From AG-12 sp027319585 (GTDB lineage Bacteria > Chloroflexota > Dormibacteria > Aeolococcales > Bog-877), in NCBI GenBank assembly GCA_027319585.1, contig DAHVMY010000027.1:1-25218 (forward strand): a DNA stretch of 25,218 bases, given 5' to 3'. Each line of letters starts with the position of its first letter. The stretch's first letter is position 1. Under the pieces are notes generated by a model. That model saw nothing but the letters and a program-made list of their open reading frames with translations. It ran no database searches and had not been told where the DNA came from. The position numbers were made by a program, and so were the translations under genes. Of the stretch, positions 7,505-15,310 are shown piece by piece.

Positions 7505-9172
7505 ATGATCCGCACGCTGGTCCTGGTGGACGAGCACCATGTGACGACACTCGACCCCTGGCTCAAGTACCTCGCCAGCACTGGGGAAGTGACGCTTGAG
7601 GTGGCGCACGACACTGCGCCCCTATCCCGGCTCGAGCACTTCGACGTGGTGGTGGCCCATGCCCCCAGAGGTGGCCTGGCTCCCAAGGAGGAGGCCGGGC
7701 TGTGCAGGTTTGTCAGCGCCGGCGGGGGATTCGTGGGTCTGCACTGCACCAGCCAGCGCTGGGCCCCGAGCCCAGAGTACCTGGCGATGATGGGGGGCGG
7801 GTCCGACAGCCAGCTTCCGCAGATGGAGCTGGTGGCCGACGTGCGGTCTTCCGGCCATGACATCACCCGCAGGGTGCCGCAGAATCTCCGGCTGCTGGAC
7901 TCCTGCTTCGCCAAGGCGAAGCTGGCGCCCGACGCAGAGGTGCTGCTCTCGACCACCTGGCAGTCGCACGAGGTCCCGGTGGCCTACGCTCGCTCCCACG
8001 GAGCGGGCAGGGTCTTCTACTGCGGCTTGGGGGAGACGCCCGAGATCTACTCCATGGAGGTGATGCAGGGGCTTCTGTACCGGGCCGTCCGCCACGTGGC
8101 CGGCCGGGATGAACCGGCGGCCCTGGGCGTCGGGCTGCTGGGATTCGGCGCCATCGGACGCGAGCACACTCGGGGAATCTCCGCGGTTTCGGGCTTGGAG
8201 CTGGTGGCCGTGTGTGACCGCAGCCCGGAGCGGCTCGCGGCCGCCCTGGCCGATGGGGCCGAGCCTGAACTGCTGCCGGATGTGGATTCGCTGCTGGGCC
8301 GCGCCGACGTCGACCTGGTGGTGGTGTCCACACCCCCCAACACCCACTTCGAACTGGCGATGCGGGCGCTGGCCGCCGGCAAGCACGTGGTGGTGGAGAA
8401 ACCCTTCTGTCTGACTGGGGCGGAGGCGGACCAGTTGGTGGCTGCCGCCCGCGGTGCCGACCGCGTCCTCACGGTGTACCAGAACCGGCGCTGGGACGCC
8501 GATTTCCTGGCTTTGCTGGACCTGGTGCGCTCGGGCCAGCTGGGGGATGTGTTCCGGGTGGAGGCGTTCGTGGGCGGGTTCGACCATCCCTGCCATTTCT
8601 GGCATTCGGACCGCGATGTCAGCGGCGGGGTGATCTACGACTGGGGCGCCCACTACCTCGATTGGATCCTTCAGCTGCTGCCCAACCCTGTGGTGCAGGT
8701 GGACGCCTCCAGCCAGAAGCGGGTCTGGCACGACGTCACCAACGATGATCAGTTCGAGATTCGACTTCGCTTCGAAGGTGGTGCCGAAGCCTCGTTCCTC
8801 CATTCCGACATCGCCGCCGCCCGCAAGCCCAAGTGGTACGTGCTGGGCACCAAGGGGGCGGCGGTAGGCCACTGGCGGGAGGCGGTCCTCTCCAGCCAGG
8901 GGCCCAATGGGCTCCTCGAGCAGCATGTGCCCGTGTCCGACCTGCCCTGCGAGTTGCACGTCCTGCGCCCGGCGGGCCAGGGGCTCAGCCATGACGAGAG
9001 GTTGGCACTGCCGCCGGTGCCCGAGTCCGCCTTCTACCGCAACCTGGCTGGCCACCTGCTGGCGCAGGAACCGTTGGCGGTCACTCCGGAGTTCGCCCGG
9101 CGGAACATCCAGCTGATGGAGATTGCCCAGCAGGCGGCCCAGACCGGTGTCGCCAGGCCGGTGCGGATCTGA
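7505..9172 (+). CDS. ThuA-like domain fused to Gfo/Idh/MocA oxidoreductase
   Basis: 555 residues. Residues 1-200 are a ThuA (trehalose-utilisation, glutamine-amidotransferase-like) domain: FDVVVAHAPRGGL, then LCRFVSAGGGFVGLHC, TWQSHEVPVAYARSHGAGRVFYCGLG and a final helix GLLYRAVRHVAG. Residues about 206-555 are a Gfo/Idh/MocA dehydrogenase: Rossmann motif GVGLLGFGAIGREH (208-221), VVVSTPPNTHF, the signature EKP at 298-300, and the substrate-domain block GGVIYDWGAHYLDWILQLLP. The family oxidises sugars or cyclitols with NAD(P); ThuA is linked to sugar 3-keto metabolism with a ThuB dehydrogenase in rhizobia. The ATG at 7505 follows a good GGGAGG. The next gene is a second Gfo/Idh/MocA enzyme whose inferred start overlaps this stop, so the two form an operon for sugar or cyclitol oxidation. 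The substrate is unknown. Confidence 0.88.
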   Translation: MIRTLVLVDEHHVTTLDPWLKYLASTGEVTLEVAHDTAPLSRLEHFDVVVAHAPRGGLAPKEEAGLCRFVSAGGGFVGLHCTSQRWAPSPEYLAMMGGGSDSQLPQMELVADVRSSGHDITRRVPQNLRLLDSCFAKAKLAPDAEVLLSTTWQSHEVPVAYARSHGAGRVFYCGLGETPEIYSMEVMQGLLYRAVRHVAGRDEPAALGVGLLGFGAIGREHTRGISAVSGLELVAVCDRSPERLAAALADGAEPELLPDVDSLLGRADVDLVVVSTPPNTHFELAMRALAAGKHVVVEKPFCLTGAEADQLVAAARGADRVLTVYQNRRWDADFLALLDLVRSGQLGDVFRVEAFVGGFDHPCHFWHSDRDVSGGVIYDWGAHYLDWILQLLPNPVVQVDASSQKRVWHDVTNDDQFEIRLRFEGGAEASFLHSDIAAARKPKWYVLGTKGAAVGHWREAVLSSQGPNGLLEQHVPVSDLPCELHVLRPAGQGLSHDERLALPPVPESAFYRNLAGHLLAQEPLAVTPEFARRNIQLMEIAQQAAQTGVARPVRI

Positions 9173-10167
9173 ACCCGCGCGGGCTCAGGTGGGGCGTACT
9201 AGGGGCGGCCCGGATCGCCCGCCAAGCTGTCATCCCGGCGATCCAGGAGGCAGGGGGAGTGGTGGAGGTGGTGGGGTCGCGGTCGCTGCTCCGGGCCCAG
9301 GAACTGGCTGCAGCGGCCGGCGCCCTGGAGGCGGTCGAGGGCTACCAGGCGGTGCTGGAGCGGGACCTCGACTGTGTTTACATACCGTTGCCCAATTCGG
9401 AGCACCGCCCCTGGACGCTGGCGGCGCTCGCTCGCGGCAGGCACGTACTCTGCGAGAAGCCGCTCGCGCTCAGCGAGGCCGAGGCGTTGGAGATGGCCGC
9501 CGCGGCTTCGGCCTCGGGCCGGGTGCTGGGGGAGGCTGTGATGTATCGCTACCACCCCCGCTGGGCGCTGGTGCGCAAGATCGTCAGCGCCGGCGAGCTC
9601 GGCGAGGTCCGGCTGATCTCCGGTAATTTCAGCTTCACCCTCGGGTCCGGCGTCGACTACCGTTGGGACCCCACCCTGGGCGGCGGGGCGCTGTATGACG
9701 TGGGCTCATACCTGGTCAACGCTGCCCGGTGGCTGGCGGGGAGGGAGCCCACCCAGGTCAAGTCGCTGGCGGTCCTGGCGCGAGGTGTGGATCTGGCAGC
9801 TAGCATCAGCCTGTGCTTTCCCTCCCAGCCGGGGGCCGGGGAGTGCCTGGCCGCCCTGGCGTGCGGGTTCGATGCCGCCGAGTCCGAGTGGATCACGATC
9901 GAGGGGACACAGGGCGCTGTGCGCCTTGAGCGTCCCTTCACCGCCTGGCACACCGAAGCTCTCCCCGTCGTGCGCCGGCTGGGGGCCCGGGGGTCGGAGG
10001 AACTGGCGGTGCCCGCCACCAACCCCTACACCGAGATGGTCCGGGCGTTTCACGCCGCGGTCGCAACCGGACAACCGCTGCTGACCACCGCGGTCGACGG
10101 GGCGGCCAACCTGGCGGTCCTGGACCGCTGCCGGAAGAGCTGGGGCCTCCCGGTCAGCCCGCGGTGA
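9169..10167 (+). CDS. Gfo/Idh/MocA family oxidoreductase, inferred CTG start
   Basis: 332 residues from a CTG at 9169. The first in-frame conventional start is GTG 9259, but that would delete the NAD(P)-binding segment LRWGVLGAARIARQAVIPAI, which is plainly encoded in frame just upstream. The only plausible initiator there is CTG, which overlaps the TGA of the preceding gene (CTGA). Downstream the protein has LDCVYIPLPNSEH, the signature CEKPLAL, MYRYHPRW, GGGALYDVGSYLVNAARWL and a C-terminal helix. It is an NAD(P)-dependent sugar or dihydrodiol dehydrogenase-type enzyme and cytoplasmic. Co-translation with the ThuA-Gfo fusion implies a shared pathway. Its end overlaps the convergent GH5 gene by 14 bp. 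Confidence 0.85.
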   Translation: MNPRGLRWGVLGAARIARQAVIPAIQEAGGVVEVVGSRSLLRAQELAAAAGALEAVEGYQAVLERDLDCVYIPLPNSEHRPWTLAALARGRHVLCEKPLALSEAEALEMAAAASASGRVLGEAVMYRYHPRWALVRKIVSAGELGEVRLISGNFSFTLGSGVDYRWDPTLGGGALYDVGSYLVNAARWLAGREPTQVKSLAVLARGVDLAASISLCFPSQPGAGECLAALACGFDAAESEWITIEGTQGAVRLERPFTAWHTEALPVVRRLGARGSEELAVPATNPYTEMVRAFHAAVATGQPLLTTAVDGAANLAVLDRCRKSWGLPVSPR

Positions 10168-11599
10168 GGTCGATCTGGCAGCTCGCCGCCAGGAGCACCA
10201 GCCGCAGCTGGCCGGACCCGGGTCCCGGTCCCCGAGCCATCCGCGCGCAGGAGCTCTGCAGTCGGGCCGACCCCAGGCTCTGGGGCCAGGAGACCACAAC
10301 CGAGCGGCCGGGGACAGCGCGGACGAGCGTCGCGCGCAGGGCCCGGCTTGCGAGGGAGTAGCTCATCCCCAGCAGCTCGCCCGGTGCGGCGCGCACGTAG
10401 GGCTGGGAGAGCACGTCCAACCAGCTCCGATCGATCGGGCCGTTGCCCTGGCGAACCCCCCAGCCGTCTGGGTCGTCCCACTGCCACCAGGCCCAGCCGG
10501 CGAGGTGGAGATTGGCGAGCCCCAGCTCGTCCTCGGCCCACCGCCGCGCCAGCGGCCGGGTGTGCTGGATCCCCACCTCGCCGACCCAATACGGCGCCAG
10601 CAGCTGCCGCGCCTCCGACAGCGCCTGATCCCACTCCTGAGCGAGTGGCAAAGACGAGCCGTCGAACGCCGATCCCAGGAGGCTCCCGGCGTACAGGTGG
10701 GTGGAGTACACCACGTCGGCGGCGCGCAGTGGCCGGATCGCGGTGGGGAACTCGCCGAACAGGTCACCTTCCAGGATGAACAGGTGGTTCGGGTCGACCC
10801 TGGCGATGCTCCGGATCCCGGTCGCGTAGAAGGGCCACAGCAGCCGGGTGGCGAAGATCCCTGGGGGGATGGGCAGGGGGTGGGGCTCGTTGTAGAGGTC
10901 ATAGCCGGCGACCGCCGAATCGGCCCGGAACGCCCGCGCTACCACCGCCCAGGCCTGCCAGTAGAGCACCTGCCAGTTGGGATACAGCCAGAAGAACGCG
11001 AGGGAGGCGTTGACCGCCGGGGAGAGATGGCGCTGCCAGGCCGGGGGCAGTCCAGGCAGGTGGAGGTCAGGCACCCCGGGAAGGCCCAGCCAAGCGGGAG
11101 CCCCGCTGCCGCCGTAGGCCACACCAAAGTCCTCGGTGTGCATGTCCAGAACCACGTAGAGGTGGTGGCGGGCGCAGAGCTCAACCGCCCGTGCCAACTC
11201 GGCCAAGTAGGGTTGGCTGAAGTCGCCCGGGTGGGGCTCCAGGAGCGACCAGGAGATCGGTAGCCGGACCACATCGAAGCCCTGCTCCTGCATGATCGAG
11301 GCATCTCGGGAAGTCAGGGGGGGCGGCAGGGGACCGGAGCCGGTCTGGAGCAGAGCGTCGTCGTTGAACCCGCGCAGGATGTACTGCTCGCCGGTGGTGG
11401 TGGTGATCTGCCGCCCCGTCACCTCGAGCCATGGCAGGCCCGGCTGCGCCGGCGGCCGTTGGGGGACGACCTTGACCGCCAGGGCGGGAGCCGGAAGCAC
11501 CACCACGGCCAGCAGGCCGAGGGCCGCTGCCAGGAGGCAGACCGTGGGGCTCAGCCCCGGCCCGCGGGGGCATCGGTGCGAACCGGGGCGCCAGGACAC
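10154..11599 (-). CDS. Secreted glycoside hydrolase family 5, endoglycoceramidase-like
   Basis: 481 residues. An N-terminal signal peptide (basic start, hydrophobic core about 20-36, cleavage probably after PAPALA near residue 41) predicts export. The GH5 barrel follows: ILRGFND, DVVRLPISWSLLEP, LYVVLDMHTEDFG with GSGAPAW, the acid/base in YDLYNEP (Glu238), VYSTHLY and the nucleophile in YWVGEVG (Glu341). The DMH...GSGAPAW arrangement and the C-terminal beta-sandwich beginning PYVRAAPGELLGMSYS resemble endoglycoceramidase-type GH5 enzymes, which release glycans from glycolipids. The substrate is inferred; other beta-glucoside or glycolipid activity is possible. The start is GTG 11599; GACAAT seven bases upstream is a weak -10 candidate. 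It is convergent with the Gfo/Idh gene, ending inside it. Confidence 0.85.
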   Translation of the reverse strand: MSWRPGSHRCPRGPGLSPTVCLLAAALGLLAVVVLPAPALAVKVVPQRPPAQPGLPWLEVTGRQITTTTGEQYILRGFNDDALLQTGSGPLPPPLTSRDASIMQEQGFDVVRLPISWSLLEPHPGDFSQPYLAELARAVELCARHHLYVVLDMHTEDFGVAYGGSGAPAWLGLPGVPDLHLPGLPPAWQRHLSPAVNASLAFFWLYPNWQVLYWQAWAVVARAFRADSAVAGYDLYNEPHPLPIPPGIFATRLLWPFYATGIRSIARVDPNHLFILEGDLFGEFPTAIRPLRAADVVYSTHLYAGSLLGSAFDGSSLPLAQEWDQALSEARQLLAPYWVGEVGIQHTRPLARRWAEDELGLANLHLAGWAWWQWDDPDGWGVRQGNGPIDRSWLDVLSQPYVRAAPGELLGMSYSLASRALRATLVRAVPGRSVVVSWPQSLGSARLQSSCARMARGPGPGSGQLRLVLLAASCQIDLTAG

Positions 11600-11661
11600 G
11601 GCAGCGATTGTCGATTAAACGGTGGTGACCCCTGAGCGCCGAACTGGCCCGCGGCCGGGAT

Positions 11662-12153
11662 TCACTCTGACCCCACCCCGGTGCGGGGTTGTCCGGCGAA
11701 CGCGATCACGCCCTCCAGGAAGCGGCCGGTGCGCGCGTCCACCAGGACCAGGTAGAGCTGGATGCGGCCCGGAGCCGGGAGATTCCCCGCGGCATCAGGC
11801 ACGGCGCGCAGGAGCACCACCCAGCAGAGCCGGCCCCGTGGGCCGAGGGGGCCTCCGCCCAGGCTGGCAGCATTGGCCAGCACCACCTGCCGCACCTGGT
11901 CCTGGCGGCCCTGGCGGTGCGCGATCGCCACCGCCTGGGCCGAAGAGATCCTGGGACGGCCGGTGGGGTCGCTGAGGACCACCCCGGTGCGCGCCATCAG
12001 CTGCACCGTGTGGGGCAGGAGCCCGAAGCCGTTGGGCTGGGGCGGCGCCGCCTGCGCCAGGAGGGTGAGGAGCGCGATGGCGATGGCCAGCAGCGCGAAG
12101 AGGCTCGCCGCGATGAGCCGGTGGGGGGCGGGATGCAAGGCGGAGCGGGACAT
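11662..12153 (-). CDS. Membrane-anchored or exported protein with PepSY-like domain
   Basis: 163 residues from an ATG at 12153, which has AGGTGG six bases upstream; the longer frame upstream has no support. Residues about 10-33 (HRLIAASLFALLAIAIALLTLL) are a signal or membrane anchor. The rest reads RPRISSAQAVAIAHRQG...QVVLANAAS...LCWVVLL...IQLYLVLVDARTGRFLEGVIAFAG. The order helix, hydrophobic strand, then YLVLVDARTG strand and turn resembles a PepSY repeat, a domain thought to inhibit or modulate exported enzymes. This is a pattern-level match only. It sits 62 bp upstream of the exported GH5 enzyme on the same strand, so co-expression is possible, and it is divergent from dnaK. Confidence 0.65.
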   Translation of the reverse strand: MSRSALHPAPHRLIAASLFALLAIAIALLTLLAQAAPPQPNGFGLLPHTVQLMARTGVVLSDPTGRPRISSAQAVAIAHRQGRQDQVRQVVLANAASLGGGPLGPRGRLCWVVLLRAVPDAAGNLPAPGRIQLYLVLVDARTGRFLEGVIAFAGQPRTGVGSE

Positions 12154-12227
12154 CTGACGCCACCTATGATCGCCGCTTGAGCCGGGGCGGTCCGGCGGCC
12201 GAACGCCGGTCCTGTTTCGACCGCCTC

Positions 12228-12275
12228 GGGCTGCGGTAGGGTAGGGATAGCGGACGGGCCGCGAAACCGCAGCCC
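12228..12275 (+). promoter_or_regulatory. dnaK upstream inverted repeat with candidate promoter
   Basis: A perfect 10-bp inverted repeat, GGGCTGCGGT (12228-12237) and ACCGCAGCCC (12266-12275), encloses a 28-nt loop and ends 32 bp before the dnaK ATG. TAGGGT (12237-12242) overlaps the left arm and could be a -10 box, with TTTCGA (12215-12220) as a weak -35 box at 16-nt spacing. No CIRCE (TTAGCACTC/GAGTGCTAA) and no complete HAIR (CTTGAGT/ACTCAAG) element is present, so this repeat is the best candidate for the heat-shock operator. Confidence 0.45.
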
Positions 12276-12307
12276 CCGACTGATGACATGGGAGGTTTCG
12301 AGAATTC

Positions 12308-14227
12308 ATGGCCAAGACCGTTGGAATTGACCTGGGCACGACCAACTCGGTTGTCGCCGTCATGGAGGCCGGTGAGCCCACCGTAATCCCCAACACCGAA
12401 GGTGGCCGGACCACCCCGTCGGTGGTGGCGTTCGCCAAGGATGGGAATCGCCTGGTCGGGCAGCTGGCTCGACGGCAGGCGGCCGTCAACCCCGAGAACA
12501 CGATTTACTCGATCAAGCGCTTCATGGGCCGCCTTTTCAACGAGGTGGAGGGTGAGCGCAAGATCGTTCCCTACAAGGTGGTCTCCGGCAAGGATGGCCG
12601 GGCCGAGGTGGAGGTGGGGGGCACCAATTACACCCCTGAGCAGATCTCGGCGATGATCCTGCAGAAGCTGAAGGGGGATGCGGAGGCCTACCTGGGCGAG
12701 AAGGTGACGGACGCGGTGATCACGGTCCCCGCCTATTTCAACGACGCCCAGCGGCAGGCCACCAAGAATGCGGGCCAGATCGCCGGGCTCAACGTGCTCC
12801 GCATCATCAACGAGCCCACCGCGGCCGCGCTGGCCTATGGGCTGGACCGCAAGGAGTCGGAGAAGATCCTGGTCTTCGACCTCGGGGGTGGCACCTTCGA
12901 CGTCTCCATCCTGGAGGTCGGCGAGGGCGTTTTCGAGGTCAAGTCCACCAACGGGGACACCCACCTGGGTGGTGACGACTACGACCGCCGGGTGGTTGAC
13001 TGGATGGCGGAGGAGTTCAAGCGCGACCAGGGGATCGACCTCAAGGCCGACCGGCAGGCGCTGCAGCGGCTGACGGAGGCGGCGGAGAAGGCCAAGATCG
13101 AGCTCTCGCAGCTGCAGGAGACCCAGATCAACCTGCCGTTCGTAACGGCCGATCAGAATGGGCCCAAGCACCTCGACCTCAAGCTGTCGCGGTCCAAGTT
13201 TGAGCAGCTGACGGCAGACCTCACCGACCGCTGCAAGGGCCCCTTCGAGAACGCGCTGAAGGACGCCAATCTCAAGGTCGGGGACCTCGACGAGGTCATC
13301 CTGGTGGGGGGCTCGACCCGCATGCCGGTGATCCAAGAGCTGGTCAAGAGCCTGACCGGCAAGGAGCCCCACCGGGGGGTGAACCCCGACGAGGTGGTGG
13401 CGGTCGGTGCCGCCATCCAGGGCGGGGTCCTCAAGGGCGAGGTCAAGGACGTGCTGCTGCTGGACGTCACCCCTCTGTCACTGGGAATCATGACCGAGGG
13501 CGAGGTGAACACCAAGCTCATCGAGCGCAACAGCACCATTCCGACCAGCAAGAGCCAGGTCTTCTCGACCGCCGCGGACAACCAGCCGTCGGTGGAGATC
13601 GTGGTTCTGCAGGGAGAGCGCCCCCTGGCCCGGGACAACCGCACTCTGGGCCGGTTCATGCTCGACGGGATCCCGCCCGCTCCGCGCGGACTGCCCCAGA
13701 TCGAGGTGACCTTCGACATCGATGCGAACGGCATTCTGAACGTGACGGCCAAGGATCGGGGCACCGGCCGGGAGCAGAAGGTCACCATCACCGGATCCAC
13801 CACGCTCCAGAAGGAGGAGGTGGAACGGATGGTGCGCGAGGCGGAGTCCCACGCTGAGGAGGATCGCCGCAAGGCCGAGGAGGTGGCGCTGCGCAATCGC
13901 TGCGACTCGCTGGTCTACAGCTCCGAGAAGACCATGCGCGAGCACGGGGGCAAGGTTCCCAGCGAGCTTCGCGATGACATCAACCAGAAGATCGAGAGGC
14001 TGAAGTCCGCGGTCGCGTCTTCGAGCACGGTCGACATGCAGAGCGCCGAGCGCGAGCTCTCCGAGGCGATCCAGAAGGTTGGCGAGGCGATCTACGCCAA
14101 CACCGCCGGTGGTGATGGACAGTCGCCGGACGGCCAGCCGTCGGCAGACATCCCCCCGGCGCCGGGTGAGGGCGCCGGCGCGGGCGCCGACGGCGACGTG
14201 GTGGACGCCGAGTTCAAAGAGGTTTGA
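12308..14227 (+). CDS. dnaK: Molecular chaperone DnaK (Hsp70)
   Basis: 639 residues, full length. The ATPase domain has the phosphate-1 motif VGIDLGTTNSVVAV (5-18), PAYFNDAQRQATKNAGQIAGL, the adenosine-loop block VFDLGGGTFDVSIL and ILVGGSTRMP. The linker DVLLLDVTPLSLGI leads into the substrate-binding domain and an acidic C-terminus ending DVVDAEFKEV, typical of bacterial DnaK. It folds and protects cytosolic proteins in an ATP cycle with DnaJ and GrpE, neither of which is found in this window. The ATG at 12308 has GGGAGG upstream with a long 12-nt spacing. The stop overlaps the TTG start of an alpha/beta hydrolase, an unusual downstream partner. Confidence 0.98.
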   Translation: MAKTVGIDLGTTNSVVAVMEAGEPTVIPNTEGGRTTPSVVAFAKDGNRLVGQLARRQAAVNPENTIYSIKRFMGRLFNEVEGERKIVPYKVVSGKDGRAEVEVGGTNYTPEQISAMILQKLKGDAEAYLGEKVTDAVITVPAYFNDAQRQATKNAGQIAGLNVLRIINEPTAAALAYGLDRKESEKILVFDLGGGTFDVSILEVGEGVFEVKSTNGDTHLGGDDYDRRVVDWMAEEFKRDQGIDLKADRQALQRLTEAAEKAKIELSQLQETQINLPFVTADQNGPKHLDLKLSRSKFEQLTADLTDRCKGPFENALKDANLKVGDLDEVILVGGSTRMPVIQELVKSLTGKEPHRGVNPDEVVAVGAAIQGGVLKGEVKDVLLLDVTPLSLGIMTEGEVNTKLIERNSTIPTSKSQVFSTAADNQPSVEIVVLQGERPLARDNRTLGRFMLDGIPPAPRGLPQIEVTFDIDANGILNVTAKDRGTGREQKVTITGSTTLQKEEVERMVREAESHAEEDRRKAEEVALRNRCDSLVYSSEKTMREHGGKVPSELRDDINQKIERLKSAVASSSTVDMQSAERELSEAIQKVGEAIYANTAGGDGQSPDGQPSADIPPAPGEGAGAGADGDVVDAEFKEV

Positions 14228-15234
14228 GCGGGCGGACCTGGGGACGGGCGGCAGGTGCCGCCGTCCTCGGGCTGCTGGGCTACGGGGCGGCCGTCGGCAT
14301 AGCCGGCCGACGGCCGTCGCTCACCACCTCCGAGGCGGAGGTGGAACGGTTGGTGGACGACCGCTTGCGCCGATCCGGCGCTTCCGGTCGGCACCTGTAT
14401 GTGGGCACGACCTGGGGGCGCATCCACGTCCTCGAAGTCGGATCGGGGACCGCGTCGGTCATTCTCGTCCCCGGGCTCGGCGGCAGCTCGGGCGCGTATG
14501 CGGACCTGGCCGCCCAGCTTTCCCACGACTTGCGGGTCATCGTCATCGACCTTCCCGGCACCGGGCTCAGTGACCCGATCCGGTTCACTGGGCATCCGCG
14601 ACGGGCATGGGTTTCGGTGATCGGGGAGGTGGCGGACCAACTGGGCCTCGTCCGCCCCCATCTGGTGGGGCATTCGATGGGCGGCCTGGCCGCGGGGGCC
14701 TACGGGGTGGCCCGCCCCCAGCAGGTGGGAAGGGTCGTGCTGCTCGCGCCGGTCGGACTGGCCGAGCGGCCGCCCCGGACCTGGCAGGCGGCCCTCGTCC
14801 CCGGCCTTCCACAGCTGATCTTCGGGCTTGACGGTTGGGTCATGGATTGGCAGTGGTCACACGGGGTGGCCGATATCGCCGGACTCCCGGGGGGACCGGT
14901 CGAGGTTGGGCCCGACCCCGACGGCTACCGGCGCCTGGTCACCAGGCGCTTCCAACACGGTTTCGATCTCTTGGCCTTTGCGAGACTGGTCTCATGGTCC
15001 GGGTTTCACCCGGACACCCAGCTGCTTCCGGGGTTAGGGCTCCTCTCGGACCGGGCTCTGGTCATCTTCGGGGCGGAGGATCGTAAGGTCCCGGTCGGTC
15101 CGGCGGCTGCCCAGTTGGAGCACTATCCGGGCATCGCCTTGGAGGTGGTGCCTCGGTGGGGGCACCTATTCCCGTTTCTTGAGCCGCCCACGACCGCGTC
15201 CAGGGTGCGCTCCTGGCTCCAGGCGCCTGGCTGA
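14224..15234 (+). CDS. Alpha/beta hydrolase with N-terminal hydrophobic anchor (paralogue 1)
   Basis: 336 residues from TTG 14224, whose TTGA overlaps the dnaK stop, so translation is probably coupled; AAAGAGG lies just before but is very close. Residues 8-28 form a short hydrophobic segment (RAAGAAVLGLLGYGAAVGIAG). The hydrolase core has the oxyanion-region strand VILVPGLGGSSGAY, VIDLPGTGLSD, the nucleophile elbow GHSMGG (Ser151), GAEDRKVP with the acid Asp286, and RWGHLFPFLEP with His314. The catalytic triad is therefore intact. The substrate is unknown; the nearest pattern is the broad esterase/lipase/haloperoxidase-like group. The gene that follows is a paralogue with the same layout. Confidence 0.85.
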   Translation: MSGRTWGRAAGAAVLGLLGYGAAVGIAGRRPSLTTSEAEVERLVDDRLRRSGASGRHLYVGTTWGRIHVLEVGSGTASVILVPGLGGSSGAYADLAAQLSHDLRVIVIDLPGTGLSDPIRFTGHPRRAWVSVIGEVADQLGLVRPHLVGHSMGGLAAGAYGVARPQQVGRVVLLAPVGLAERPPRTWQAALVPGLPQLIFGLDGWVMDWQWSHGVADIAGLPGGPVEVGPDPDGYRRLVTRRFQHGFDLLAFARLVSWSGFHPDTQLLPGLGLLSDRALVIFGAEDRKVPVGPAAAQLEHYPGIALEVVPRWGHLFPFLEPPTTASRVRSWLQAPG

Positions 15235-15310
15235 GCGTGCCCTTGGGCGGGCCACAGCGACGGCGCGGGTGGGCAGAATTGGGATGGCGGCAACCATCAC
15301 AGGAATCGGA

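Noticed and set aside
12154..12307. CIRCE or HAIR element upstream of dnaK
   Set aside because: Only a lone CTTGAG at 12175-12180 is seen; neither full consensus repeat is present, and the same holds upstream of clpB.
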